64,000 bases of DNA, from assembly GCA_026545225.1 (NCBI GenBank), contig CM048845.1, positions 16,647,001-16,711,000 of the forward strand, given 5' to 3'. Every line of letters starts with the position of its first letter. Position 1 is the first letter of the stretch. Position numbers and translations under genes: made by a program. Positions 24,830-38,425 of the stretch are shown here, in pieces. The notes below the pieces were generated by a model. It was not told the origin of the DNA. It saw only the letters and a program-made list of their open reading frames with translations, and did not search any database. This DNA is from Cornus controversa. Lineage: Eukaryota; Streptophyta; Magnoliopsida; Cornales; Cornaceae.

Positions 24830-26397
24830 ACTCGCCATGCCTCCCCAATCATGGTTTGAATACCTCAATCACCTATTTATTATAGCTTGAAAAAGATTGA
24901 TAAAAATAGGATTGAGCGCCAACTTACTTAGTAGAAACACCTAAAATATGGTTCCTAAAGTCCCGTGAATACAACATAAGGAATAAGAACAACATTTAAG
25001 AATCAAGTTTTATAAATAAATGAACATGTAACTACCATATAAGATCATGCAAAATAATGATGAGTATGCAATGGTATTAGGAACCCACACGACCAAATCC
25101 CACCAATCTAACCCGATACCAATTCTGTACCCACACATGAGTAACGATCACCATGAAAAGAATGCTAACCCTCCCTAGTCAAGACAACTGCCCAACATCA
25201 TTTGGGGCCAAGTTAACACTGTCCTTTAGATTGGTTGCGACTCCCGGATCCTAACACTACATGGCCATCCAGTTTTCATAAACTTTTTCATGAAACTTGT
25301 CAAGTTTACTTTTTCATAATCAACCACCACATACATACCCACACTATCTATGTGCAATGAATGAACATTTCTTAGTCATGCTCATTTTTCACCTCTTTCC
25401 ATGCCAAATGTAAATATAACATCATAAAAAAATTTATCAAACACTTGGCATGCTTTCACATTTTTATTAAGACATTTAATCAAACACTTGGTAAAATTTA
25501 GACAATTTAGCATTTCAAGTTCTAAACTTCACCATCTTCATCAATCAAGCACATAATTGATTACAAAGTGCATAAAAGATAACACAGCACATTTCCATCA
25601 TTTCCACCACATTGGCACATAGCTTTACAAATGAAACTAAAAATCAACATGTTAGGGAACTATAAATCACCACAATTACAAGCACATATTGTTATATGTA
25701 AGAATACATATAACATACTTACAAAAATCATGTAATTCACATATTAGACATTCCTACCTCAATTTGGAAGAGATTTCAAACAAAACCTCAAATCTGTTGC
25801 AATGAGAAGTAACCCAAATCCACAGATAGATTGATCAAAAGAAAGCTTCAACACGAAGAACAAACTTTAATTTTTAGGCAACCTTCAAATCTAACTTCTT
25901 AGAGATGAAAACCCAGTGAAAAGTTTGGGAGTATAGTGACAGAAGAGAGAAATCAGAACAATGCCCTAGCTTTTGCCAAAATTTTATGTTTAAATGAATG
26001 AAAGTTATATTTATAAGGCTTGGGGGCACGAAATGACCAAAATGCCCTTTAGCCACTTAAAGTACCTTTCTAACTTCTTTTTAAATCTCTAAAATGGCTA
26101 CAGTTTCAAAAATCATTCTATCTCACTTCTAAACTCTCAAATGACTCAAAATAAAAAATAAACATTTCCAAAAAAAAAAAAAAGATTCGGTCCCCTGACT
26201 TACCCGTCTGGCACCCTAAGCCTCGTGGACCCAAAAATTTCAAAATGAAGTAAATGGCTCAAAAACTATATGGGCTTCAAAACAGGTCCCCATATGCATA
26301 AGTCATATATGAAACATATGCATAATCAATTTATAATCATTTTTTGTAAAGTAAATAAATAAAAGTGAAACTGGTCCAAAATAACCCCTGTCTCTAC
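24830..26397 (-). repeat. Second chromovirus-like LTR piece
   Basis: The text resembles plant gypsy LTRs (GGCCAAGTTAACACTGTCC, then GGATCCTAACACTACATGGC), with a minus-strand TATA-like CCTTATAAATATAA near 26007-26020. The right edge reads CCTGTCTCTAC and, after the solo LTR inserted there, A at 28820. So the minus-strand LTR would start TGTAGAGACAGGGG. The left edge is uncertain. Confidence 0.45.
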
Positions 26398-28819
26398 TGT
26401 TGACCTAAAGGTTTCATTCCAATGTTATTTGAGTGATTTTGATGATAAAAACCTATTGTAATGTAGACTTATTAAGTTTACTTGAGTCTGCAGTTTACAA
26501 GATATCAAATTATCTCAAGTATATTAAAGGATTTGGACTTCAAAGAAACTTGCAAGAAGATATATTAAGCCACGTGATCATAGAACTGAAAGATAAAAAA
26601 TCAAGATCAATGGAAAATTTGAAGTATTTACAAGTTACATGATGATGGAAACCAAGAGCTTAAGGAATTAAAGATCAAAAGACTTGGATAGGCTAATATT
26701 GGGTGAGTGCTAGATTTAATGTAAAGTTATTTTTGAAGTAACTTCTTTTGAAAGCTCATATGTTGACCTAATGATCTCTAAGACTAATGCATATCATTCA
26801 TATCATATCATGTTTCATTGGACACTTAGAATTAAGCTATTAACTTCATTGAATAATCTTGAAGGCCTTATGTTGAGATTGAGTTAATTCAAGCTTTTGT
26901 TTAGCTTTGAATGACTCAATTCTTAAGTAAACAAATTATTGAACCTACACTTGAATTAGGATATTTTATTTATAGTTCTTAGATACAATGACTTAGGCTT
27001 TGAAATCAAATGATCACTTTATATAGCCTTGTCACACACAGTTGCTGTTTCAGAGACTTAACGCAAAAATTTGGCTAAGTGTTGGATTCTATGGGCAAAA
27101 ATGTAAATATGAATTTTTCAATGAATCTTGACATAAAATGTTCCGGTAATTGTACACTATGATTTATCATGATCATATGAATTTTCTCGGTCCCAAATGA
27201 CTTGATTTAGTCATATTCATATTGCACGATGGATTTTTATGTCATTCGTTTTGTACTAAAACTGAAAAATTATATTTTGATTCACTTGAAATTTGATTTT
27301 GAAACTATTTTTATTGAATCCAAATTGGGGTACTATGCTTATTTACATTGAATAACTTAAAGTTAATGAAAATAAGTAAGCAGTGTGTAGTGTGTTGGAG
27401 CATTGTGCAGGACTATGTCTGAGTGAGAAAATGACTGAGTCTGAGAACAGTTTTAACCTTAGGACTTTCGGTCGCCTAATGGATCCCATCAGTGGTCTGG
27501 TAGAGGAATTTCGGTTGCGACATGGAACTCATCAGCAGGCTGGTAGAAACTGGAATTCATTCCAGTATGGTGTGCAAAATAAAAGAAGCTGAAACATTAT
27601 TTCAGCCGATTGAAGCGTTGCTTCAGCCGATCTAAAATTTTTCATTAGCTAGCCCATTATTTCATCAAGCGGTTGATACTACCGACAAGCTATAACGGCT
27701 AGTTTCCAAATGGCTGTTTCTGTATTAAATTACTCCTAAATGGTCATATTCTTTTAAAACTCTATATATATGAGTTTGAGCTGGATTTTTCAAGTGAGAA
27801 TTGTGGAGAAGAGAGCTAGAGAGAAACCTACCCATGAGCATACACTTAAGAAACTCTTAAATGCAAATATTTGCATATTACTTGGTAGAACATCTCTTGT
27901 AGGAACCGTCATTGAGCCTCATCTTCCTTATCATTCATTGTGGTTCATCTTGCATATCTAGAGCTAGTTGACTGTTTCATTTGAAATCTCCATATACAAC
28001 TCTAGGATTTGAGCGTATATTGAATATCTATTCATTGAAAAATATTGTTGTAATTGTTCTACAAATTTTTATTTACCTTTGAGAGGAAGACCAAACGATT
28101 GGTTTGACAGAGAAGTCTTGGTAAGGTTTTCATTGAGTAAGGAAGCCCAAATCATGATCTTGAAAAAGAAGTCTTGGTGAGGTATTCACTGGAGCAAAGA
28201 AGCCTAAGTGGTTCACTTGGCAATTGTAACAGTTTGCTTTCCACCCTTAAGGGAAATCCCATAGTGGAATCCTCAAGAGGTGCTCTTGAGGCATGGATGT
28301 AAGCTGGAGGTGCCGAACCATGTAAAAATCATAGTATTACTTGGTTTGCATTTCTCTAACCCTTAACTACTTTACCTAATAGCATTTCATATGTTTAATT
28401 TTAGATATATAAATGTTATGAGTTTATATGCTTTGATTTATATGAGGAGGATGTGATGAATGCATGGAGTATGTGAATTGATTGAGTATTAATTTGATTA
28501 TCCTTTTACCTATCAAGTTGCATACCTTGTGTTTGATAGAATGTGCAATTAACATTTTCACACACTACAAACATAATATGTTGCACTTATATGAACACTT
28601 ACACTTGTTGTATCTACTAGATCATTTAAGTGCATAATAGTTTTCTAAGATAGAGCATTCTCATTCCCACTTGTTGAATACATAAGTTCACCAAGTGTTT
28701 GACAAAAGTCCATTCAAGCTAATTTTTGTCAAAACAAACTAAACCGAAAAAGTTCCATTGTTTGCTTAAAATTCCTATTCACCCCCCTCCTCTAGGGACA
28801 ATTTTGGGATAACATCTAC
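26393..28819 (+). mobile_element. Solo copia LTR (Maximus/SIRE-like) with target duplication TCTAC
   Basis: LTR at 26398-28814 (2417 bp), starting TGTTGACCTAAAGGTTTC and ending TTTTGGGATAACA, flanked by TCTAC at 26393-26397 and 28815-28819. It shares its start, middle (TTTGGCTAAGTGTTG near 27070) and end (ATTGTTTGC, then TTCACCCCCC) with the LTRs at 47080 and 57996. A cluster of TTCGGTCGCC and TTCAGCCGAT motifs lies at 27470-27640. It is a relic of unequal recombination between two LTRs. It landed one base from the end of a chromovirus-like LTR. Confidence 0.88.
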
Positions 28820-28820
28820 A

Positions 28821-29547
28821 ATTAATAACTAATTTTTTTGTATATATAAAAATATAATTTTGTAGGGGCTCTTTATCAAAAAATAGTAGTACAAGTAATT
28901 AATGATGTATTCAATACAACTGTGAGGGATCTAGGAAGTGTTGTGGATGAAGGAAGAGAAGAAAATCTAATTAATGGGAGTTATAGTAAAGGTAGGAACG
29001 TTCACCTTTATGACAAAGTTTTATCCCTCATCGTCTTGGCTTAGCATTTACTAGGGCCACAGTATTTATAACATATAACTCTCATTGGGTATTACTTGAT
29101 GGACTCAACCCGCTTGGGTTATTACCCAAAATCCCAAGGTGTTTAGGTAATGATTTCCTAAACACCTAAAAAATCAAGTCTCTCACATCGGTGCACCCTT
29201 AGGTCTCGTGGCATGTGAGCTTTTGTGGGTATTAAATGCATTTGAATATAATTCAACGATAATGGTTGAGTACATTGGTGGCTCGTAGATAAGCATTAAT
29301 GATGATTGTAAGGGTCTATGTCATAACATGCATTCATTGTCCCACTAACTAGGTCCGTTAGTCATGTTAGAATTTCTCTATTTATCATCCTCCAATCCAA
29401 ATTCTTTCTAAGTATACCAAAGAAGTTAGTTATATCAGTATAAGAAGATCCTACCAGGTCCCACTCGACACTTGACAGAACATAGCGAAACTTGTTACTT
29501 CGTAGTAACGCTCGTGGGATGAGATCGGGACCTTGTGTGACGTTTGG
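28821..29547. other. Unassigned intergenic sequence
   Basis: No gene seen. A short perfect inverted repeat (AGGTGTTTAGG at 29137-29147 and CCTAAACACCT at 29157-29167) is the only notable structure. Confidence 0.5.
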
Positions 29548-30745
29548 TCCTATAGCGGTGCTCATAAGGTACCTTCAAGGCTCAAGTGGTCTGGCCTCTA
29601 CAAAGCACAGACACGGCCATAAAGGCGTCGTGACCGTATCGGATACGGATACGGCCAGGATAGGGCAGGATACGTGTCCGATACGGCTAAGAAGTATCCA
29701 ATTTTTTTAAATTATTTTTTGAATATCAGATGCGGCTGAGATACAAGGAGGATACGATTGGAAAACTCGGGGATACGCCAGGGTACGCCTGAGATACGTT
29801 TAGGATACTTTTGGGGGCAAATTTGTAATTTTTTGTTATATAAAATGGGGTTGAGACTGTAATATTAAAAACTTTATAGGTTAAAAAATAAGGGTCATTT
29901 TATAATGAAACAAAAATATTTTTAAAACCCTCAAGTAAGTGAGTCATTGTAAATAATATTAGAAAAGATAGAGGAATTCTAGATTTTAACTTCTTATATT
30001 TTGTATAATTGCTTTAAGTATATTTATTATGTGGTTGAAGAATAAAACTTAATATTTTATGTATAATATTTTATTTGAGATTTTTCGTATCGCCGTATCC
30101 ATATCGTGTCGTACCTATATCCCGTGTTCGTGCTTCCTTGCCTGGCCTGGTATTAGCGCTTGTAGGGTGCTCAAGAGGTGATCTCCAGTCTTAGGTGGCC
30201 TGACATGGTGTCAGTACTTGTGGCGGTGCTCAAGATGTGATATCGAGGATTAAGTGGTTTGACATGGTGTCAGGGCTTGCAGCGATGCTTGAGATATGGT
30301 TTCGAGGCTTAAGTGGCCTGACATGGTATTAGGGCTTGCAACAGTGCTCAGGATGTGATTTCGAGGTTTAAGTGACTTGGCATGGTGCCAGGGCTTGTAG
30401 CGATGCTCGAGAGATAATCTCGAGGCTTAAGTGGCATGATAAGGTGTCAGGTCTTATGGCGGTGCTTGAGAGATAATCTTGAAGCTTAAGTGGTCTAACA
30501 TGGTGTCAGGGCTTATGGCGGTGCTCGAGAGGTAATATAAAGGCTTTAAGTGGCCTTACATGGTGTCAATGCTTCTGGCACTGCTTGAGAAGTGATCTCG
30601 AGGCTTAAATGGCCTGATGTGATGTTAGGACTTCTAGCGATGCTTGAAGAGTCATCTTGAGGATTAAGTGTTCTGACATGGTATCAGGGCTTGTAGTGGT
30701 ACTCGAGAGGTGATATCGAGGCTTATGTGACCTGCCATGGTTTAT
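29548..30745. repeat. ~60-bp tandem array, about eleven units, interrupted
   Basis: Units of about 60 bp resembling GGCCTGACATGGTGTCAGGG then CTTGTAGCGATGCTCGAGAG then GTGATCTCGAGGCTTAAGT. Ten units run from 30140 to 30745 and one lies at 29548-29595. The gap between them is filled by the GATACGG repeat. Units diverge by roughly 10 to 25 percent by eye. Confidence 0.8.
29597..30137. mobile_element. GATACGG-rich element inserted in the tandem array
   Basis: Begins AAGCACAGACACGGCC and the reverse complement of its end reads GGAAGCACGAACACGGG, giving short terminal inverted repeats. It is rich in GGATACG units near both ends. It splits the 60-bp array. No coding capacity; superfamily unclear. 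Confidence 0.55.
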
Positions 30746-30867
30746 TGTGATGTAAGAGTTTCTTCATGGTGTTTGAAAGGGCTCTCGAAGTCCTCCGCGT
30801 GTTCTGCCGCAGTAGGAGTGGCCAAGGGCGTCACTCCTTCAGGTAGTATGTGCAGTTATGCCTTGTT

Positions 30868-31430
30868 TTGCATTTCCTTCAGGTAGTGATGTCTTTATTT
30901 ATTAGCAATAAAAAACATAGTATGAGCAAGTAGGCAGCCATTTTACTTATACTCAATTAACATGATTGAACTAACCAGATGAACCATTTAAAAAGTTTTT
31001 GCACCTTTTGTTTTAACTTCTTTCAAGAAAATGAGAAGGAAATTTTAAAATTTTAGCATGGCTCCACCTTTTATGGTTTTCTGGTCATCCAGTTGTGGAG
31101 ATGGTGAAAAGCTGTGCATAAAATGAGCCAGACCCTACTTCATAGTTCAAGAGATCACAAGGGAGTCATCAAGATTGACCTAGCCACATACTTCAACTAT
31201 CCATCAGTCTTTTGTGACCTGCCTACACATCAAACATAACCTTGATTTCGAAGTACCCTTTCATTGCAGGTTTACGGACTACACATCAAGCAATTCATAC
31301 ACTAATAATCTATAGGATAAGACTAAAAGGTGACTGCAACAAATAAATATCTTCTCCCCGATATGAATTTACAAACCGTGTGGGAGGTTAGTTCAGAGTT
31401 CACATTCATCATTAGAAATTATAATAAACT
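30868..31430. repeat. Segment duplicated at 55275-56110
   Basis: TTATGCCTTGTTTTGCATTT through the AGGAGGTTAGTTCAGAG region occurs in the same order in the last third of the window, inside the kinase gene. The copy there carries an inverted internal stretch. It lies just downstream of the sacsin-like gene's 3' end. Confidence 0.8.
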
Positions 31431-31763
31431 GAAACCATGACCCTTTATTTGGCGAAAACCATGATCATTAAGACCTCTTTGGGTGCCTGATTTCAACATG
31501 GCCATAAGCTTGCAGATGGAAAATAGATGAAAAAAGAAAATGGAATAACGAATGCAACAAAGATAAGGCATAAAGAAGTATAAGAAACAACGGCCCAGAA
31601 TCATCAGAAAACAATGGTTACTAGTAAACTATTACTCGAAATCCCTTAAGCAATTGAAGGTCATCAGCAGATAAGGAATAACGAACACATCTTGCCTACC
31701 AACAAAAAAGGCAAATAAAACAACAAATAGAAAACTCGAAAGCACAAATAGTTCATAACATAG

Positions 31764-34700
31764 TTAATTAGAAGGGAAGGCAGAAGAGAGAAACTCCTCG
31801 TCCTCCAAATATAACTGCAGATTCTTGGTCGTCAGCAAGAACCCAATGGCTTCCTCATCAAATTCAAGAAGGTAACCCAACTTCATCAGCTCAGCCAGCT
31901 GAGATATGTGATCTTCTTTCTCCCATAGCACTCCTTCAGATATTACTTCAGAAAAATAAGTAGCATATTTGATCATATTTTTCTGTCCACCTGACTTGTC
32001 CATTTTCTGCATAAACAGCTTCAAATTCTCTCTCTCCCAGCGTATCATCCGGATTGCCTTCACATTCAAATTTTCCCCTGAAGACAGTGATAAACTATAT
32101 CCCACTGTTATAGGTTCCACTGTCTCAAGGACAGTAAGATTAAAGAGGCGTCTCACAACTTCATGCCTCTTCTCTGCTTCCATTTTGAGAGAAATATCAG
32201 CTAGAAAGCTAAGAATAAGTCTGAACAACCCTCTTCCAATTAACACATCACTCGGATTCAACTGCTTGAGTCCAAGACCATCCACTACGGACAGTTCTTT
32301 CCCTACAGCTTCAGAGATAGTTCTGACACCAATCTTGATGTAAATTTCAAGCAGCTTAGTCCGTGGCAAGGATGGCAAGCTTGGATGAGGAAACCAGACA
32401 AATAGTGGACGAGAAGAAGACTGCTCAAAAAGATCCTTCAATTGAAGGTCATCAGCAATGAAAACATCTTGCTTGTCAAACAACAGAATTCCTTCGGGCC
32501 CTGAACTTACAGGCAGTTTGAACAAGTTCTCAGCAAGGGTTTTTTCGGTGTTCGAGCTCCAGTGCTTTATAACATAACCCCAAAAGGCACAACACTCGGC
32601 ATGTGACAAGTTGTGTCCATTGCTTTCCCATACCTTCCAAAGCTTGCAGTAATCATCTAACGAAGGATTGATCTTAACTTCCAGCACGCTGGAGAAGAAG
32701 TTCAGTAATTTCTGATACCGCTTCTTTAACACATGCAACTGTGTGCCAAAGAGATCATCCTTGTCGTGGACCACACATTCTTCAGGGCACACACACTCTC
32801 CGTCATCAATTCCATTCAGTAATTTCTCATACCGCTTCTCCAACACATGCAACTGCGTGCCAAAGAGATCATCCTTGTCATGGATCACACATTCTTCAGG
32901 GCATACCCACTCTCCATCATCACTTCCATTCGGAATCCAAATTTTAATTGTGCCTCCATCAATGGGCATCCAGTTGACCTCACTCAAATAATTATAAACC
33001 CGAACAATAGTAGTGAACTTAGAATGAGAATCAAGGTGGCTTGCAAGCAACTGGCACCCACTTCTAAAATCAATAGTAACTCCTAACGCTTTAAGCTCCT
33101 CTCTGTAGGATGTAATTTTGGAATCATAAAATTCTTCATCGATGAATGGTCCATCATCCCGTTGCAAGAAACAACTCCAGCTTGAATCAAACAGCAAGCA
33201 CTTGTCTGGAGACCTATAACCAGCATTTGTTTTCAACCATTTCTGAGAAGCTTTCTTCAAAAAATTATCAGGAAGGGACACATTTGGCTCTTGAAGAAAA
33301 TTCCTGATGCATTCCAGCAATGAATATACATTCACAGGAGTTATGCTGCTAGGATTTTGGGGTAAATGAAGGCCAGAAATCACAAACTTGGAACCATCTT
33401 TGAAATCAACAGAAACTCCCATTCTCTTCAGCTCCTTCTCATATTCATAGATGTCCTTGCCATAGTAATTGTCACTATCATCAATGAAAGGAAGCAGCGA
33501 GATAGGAGAGAGGGATTCCCAAGCTGAGCCAAAAAGAATGCATTCTTTTGGAACTCTGTAGTCTGCAAGGCGAGTTCGCAACCATTTCACTTCACGAATG
33601 CAGTTCTTAAGAACCAAAGGAAATTTAAAAGCTGTTCCTTTTAGCTTTCTGTAACATTCCAGGAATGAAAAAACTTGATCTTTTCTGATGGAGGATAATG
33701 ACGCTTGCTGCTTAAAAATGAAAGCAAATGCTTCGGCCGCCTCCTCAAAATCATCCATAACTCCTATCTGCTTCAACTCTTTTCTGTATGTGAAGAAGCT
33801 TGCTCCATAGAAGTTGTGATCAATAAGTGGAAAGCTGTTGAACACCTGCAGAAGGCAACCCCATTCAGGATTGAACAGATAGGATTCAGCTGCAGACTTG
33901 TAGCCCATGTTTGTCTTCAAGAATTTCTGATTTTGGAGTGCCCTTACTATATGGTCAGACGATCTTAAATGGCGTGTGCATTCCAGTATCAAAATAACAG
34001 CCTCAGCTGTCAGACTAGCAAAGTGTGCTGAAGATTTTAGATTGTCAGAAACAAGCTGGAAATTTTGATTGAAGTGAACTTCCACACCAAGCAGCTGCAG
34101 TTCTGTTTTGAAACAGAGGATTTTGTCACCATAGTAATCTTGATCAATGAAAGGAATGTCACTGATTTGTGATGCCGCTCTCCACTCTGGATCATACAAA
34201 ACGGATCCAACTGGGGACCTGTCACCTTGGGAAGTCCTTAGCCATCTTCCTTCCTCGACACTGCAGATAAAGTTTTCAGGAGGAAGATACCTTTCCCGCA
34301 AAAACTTGATAAAATTTAGAATGGAAAACACATTGCCTCTGCTTAAAGTTGAGGAAGCAGCAAGAGACATGAGATGCTTCGCAATAAATTGACATGCTTC
34401 CCCATATTCAAACATCACTCCGGCAGTTTTCAACTCCTCCTTATAGTTACTAATTTTATCCCCGTAGAAACTCAGATCAATTATTGGAATATCAACTCGC
34501 ACAGCATCGTTCTGCAGAAGCAGTCCCCAAGATGAGGCTGGGTAGAATGACTGTGATGGAGGCCTATATCCAGGACTGCCACTCAACAAAACCTTAAGCC
34601 AGCTTCCGTCCCTTATCCACGTCAAAAACTTTTCCGGCAAGCAAACACTCTTTAGTTTCAGATTATGAATCCATTCCAACAGCAAGAATGTGTTTTGCTT

Positions 34701-36619
34701 CGTTAGAGGAGCAGACATGGTGGGAATCACGGCATTGGGAGGAGATAGATCAGGTATATCAGAAACCCCAAGATGACTTTCGAGGAACTCAATAAGCTGT
34801 TTCTCAGGGGTATATAAACCTGCAAAGTTGCCAGAATGCAAATAGTCTTCTGCTAGCTCAATGTAACCTTCTTCTCTCCAAGGATTTGAACCAATCAGTC
34901 CAACCCATTTGCTTCCATTCGCAGGAACAAGCACCCCTCTCTTACCTGTGGTGATCTGCCCATAGCTATCGACAAGTGGCATAGCATCACACAAATTATT
35001 AACCTCTTCCACAGACATATATTTATATGACAGCGAATGATATAAGAAATGGGCATAGGAGAGAACAAGCTTTCTATCACTTCTGAGTGAATCACTGAGA
35101 AGAAGCGCATATTCGTACACACTTACAACCTTAACTTTCACCTGGTCTGAAAGCCATTCCAATAGTATCTGCCTCTTGGAACATAACGGGATAGCTTCCT
35201 GTGTTGACTTGGGTAGAAAAGTGCAATCTCCCGGACATTTGAATTCCCTGTTCCAATTTATCATCCATGAAATATGGCGACGGTCATGAGATAGAAGCAC
35301 CCACTTAGTTAGCTGGGATACTTCTATACTACACAAAGACACATTCCCATCAAAATCAGCGTACTTCAAAAGGGGAATGTACTTTATGCTAGTTCTCTGA
35401 AAATTGTCCCAGTTCTCAGCAAGAAATAGAAGCAGCTCTAAGTACATATCATCAGACACTCCTGATACAAGATTAGAACTCCGGATGCACTTTGCATACC
35501 ATTCGTCATCAACAGGGTTCACTCCCAAGAAATCCAATATGTGATTGTACTTCGGTTCATCAAATGAAGAACTTAGTATGTACTTTCCATGCGAAGAGAG
35601 ATTATGCAAGCTCACCCTTTGCCCTCTTGCCTTTCCTAAAAGATTCCAGAAAGCAGGCATTAGACTGCCAACTTCACCGGGTTTCTGGAAGAACTTCTGC
35701 TCCATGTCTGACTCACATGGAACAATATATTCATCCATCAGTTTTGCTTTAATAATCTCCCTCACAGCATTCAGCTTTGGATAGGAAGAGATGTTGACTG
35801 GTAAGAATTCAAACATGTGAGCCAGACTAGACATTGGAGCGCCGTCTGTGGCTTTCACCAGCGAAGTGAATGCATTCATAAAAGCAGTAGGTACACAGTC
35901 AAGAATCCCTTGGTTCCACTTGTTGTCCAAAAGGATGGTTTCCCTTGACGATGCTAGAAGAAAATCTGCCTGTATTATGAAGGGGAAGTTCGTAACCATC
36001 TCTGTAGGGAGAAATGCGAAGATCCCAGTAGAGTCTGTTCCCCTACGGAGACGCTGACCATTTGGAAAAGCCAACGTGATCACCCACTCCTCTACTTCCA
36101 TTCTTCTTTCTACTTTATTTTCCTGCTTGACAGGAAACCTCTGCCTCCACATATGGTAGCCGCATTCTCTTTCCAAATTGTCACCACTTCCATCGGCAGA
36201 GAGATGGAGCATGTAGGACTCGGCATCAATATTCTTCCTCGAAACAAAATTAATCTCACTTGACAGAGATATTGAACTGACAGTAGTGAACCTAGGGTCC
36301 TCATTATCTTCCTTAACCGAAAGCCGCTTTATCTTTGAGAGAAACAACAAAACTTCAGGATGAACATTTGAGAGTTGCTGCTTTACAGGTTCAACTTTGT
36401 CAGGCTTCAGAGGCAATATTATTGTAGTTGTTGGAAGGGTACTACCAGAGCCATATACTTGTTTGATGACAGAAAGATTAGGGTTCTCATCAACCCATTC
36501 AGGAACAATGTAGCCAACACTACACTGCGAGCAAGGTTCCTCATTGAACCTAATCTGATAGCCATTACTGAATATGTATGGCTGAGCCGTTATCAGAAAC
36601 ACACTCTTGAAACCAATTC
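31764..36619 (-). CDS. Sacsin-like gene, coding exon 3 (large last exon)
   Basis: 4856 bp after the acceptor TTTCAG, restoring the frame with GIGFKSVFLITAQPYIF and running uninterrupted to a TAA stop at 31764-31766 after SSAFPSN. One exon holds more than 90 percent of the protein. About 330 bp downstream (31430-31763) is probable 3' UTR with nothing else seen. Confidence 0.95.
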
Positions 36620-38369
36620 CTGAAAATTGGCAAAAAGCTAAATTGTATTAGACATTGAAGTATCAAATGGTTCAAAAACGTTGTCAGGACAGGAAAACTA
36701 CTTAATAAAGTTTTCTTTGGTGAAGACTACATCAAATATGTAAACAACAAGTCAAAGAACATGGGGTAAATCAGGTGCAAAAAATTATCCTTACAGAAGA
36801 AAAAAGAGAGCCAGTTTGACAAATTAAGGAAGTGGTATAAAGAAGAGACATACAAAAACCCAAATTCAGTATATAAAACGGAAGTGGTTATAAATTCAAT
36901 ACTTCAATTCATAATAGTCCATAGTCTATTCCAGTTTTAAACAGATTCACTGCGACTGTGATGGATTTTTTGAATAAATAAAAGAACTAGTAGATCAGAG
37001 AGAAAAGTGCAGGAGCAAATGCAATACAAACATTGTTTTTTTACTGGTTGATAGTTTATCCAAATAGTCACTTAAAATCCGAAGAATGTACAATGTTGCA
37101 CAGCATTCTTTGTGCATTGTGAAGCAAAGAATTGAACCTTTACCTCTATATTTTTATAAGAGTTGTAGAGGTCTCATGGCACTCATTTATCTATATTTTC
37201 CCCATTTTATTCATTGTTCTTTGTTTGAGTTAGTTAAGTTAAAGTGTTGTTTATAATCAACCAACTTTTTAGATGAATTGCCTATAACAAAAGACCACAT
37301 TGATGGTTGACAAAGAAATTATTAACATAGTTCAAAGTCAAATTCTTTGCTAACAACACTTCTACACAGACTTCGATAAATGTAATGGTATCTTTAGAAT
37401 AGGGCTGATTGATCAATCCGCTTAATTATGTTGTGTCAATATTATTTACAAGTGTTGCAATTATGGTTCTTATTAACAGTTATAATTATACATCTCATAA
37501 TCAAAGATATTTGCTGAAATAAACTCAAAAAGACATTGTTACACTTATTTAAGTGCATTGATTTAATATTTCAAGAGTAAAGAGGTAACATAATAATATC
37601 ATCCCTTTAATTTTTAATTTATTTTTTAAAAAAAAAAAAACTACAATATAAAAATAGTGCATATAACTACCCTTGAATTCAATAAGATAAAGTGCCAAAA
37701 ATTCCCTGTAATATGTATTTTGTTTTTTGGTAAGACACCCATTTGTCTCATTGGGACTCAAACCCTCAACTTCTATTTAGAAAAGTGTATATTTATAATT
37801 TGTAGCTAAATGTCCTTTATAATGAAGGGGTTTTTCGCACTCCTGGAGAACTATATGCACAAATATCATATTACAGAGGGTATTTAGCACTTTACTCCAT
37901 ATTATATAGATCTTGATCTCATTTAACCCCTTAGTTGTTGTCATGTGCATTAGGATTCCTCAAAAAATCTACATTGTAAGCTTGTTCTTAAGTTGAACAT
38001 ACACACACACACACACATAAGTACTCATAAATCTTTAATATAATACTACTTTTAGAGATTCTTACTTTAACCACTTCTTTTACAAAAGCAACATTCCCAT
38101 GTATGATGTATCCCTTACCAAAACAAAACAAAAATCCCATGTATTGCAATAGCACAATTAGCAGATATCATGAAACTAAATTCTAATCATGATATCTGTT
38201 TTCGCAAACTAAATTAAATACCCCAAAAAAGAAAACTTGGCATTAAAAGGAATACCCAACATAAATCTCACTCACTACAATAGAATTGAAAGAATCAAAT
38301 CACAAATTAATGAAGTGAGTCCAGGCAAAGATCATGATGGTGATGGTGGTAAATCAATACCCAAAAAGC

Positions 38370-38425
<56 letters not shown>

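Noticed and set aside
24085-30137. GATAC-rich stretches as a CRISPR-like or satellite array
   Set aside because: GATAC units are irregularly spaced, without equal spacers or a fixed period, and behave as parts of dispersed plant repeats.
32741-33086. Plus-strand frames opposite the sacsin-like exon
   Set aside because: They mirror the 114-bp duplication and the coding bias of the real minus-strand exon.
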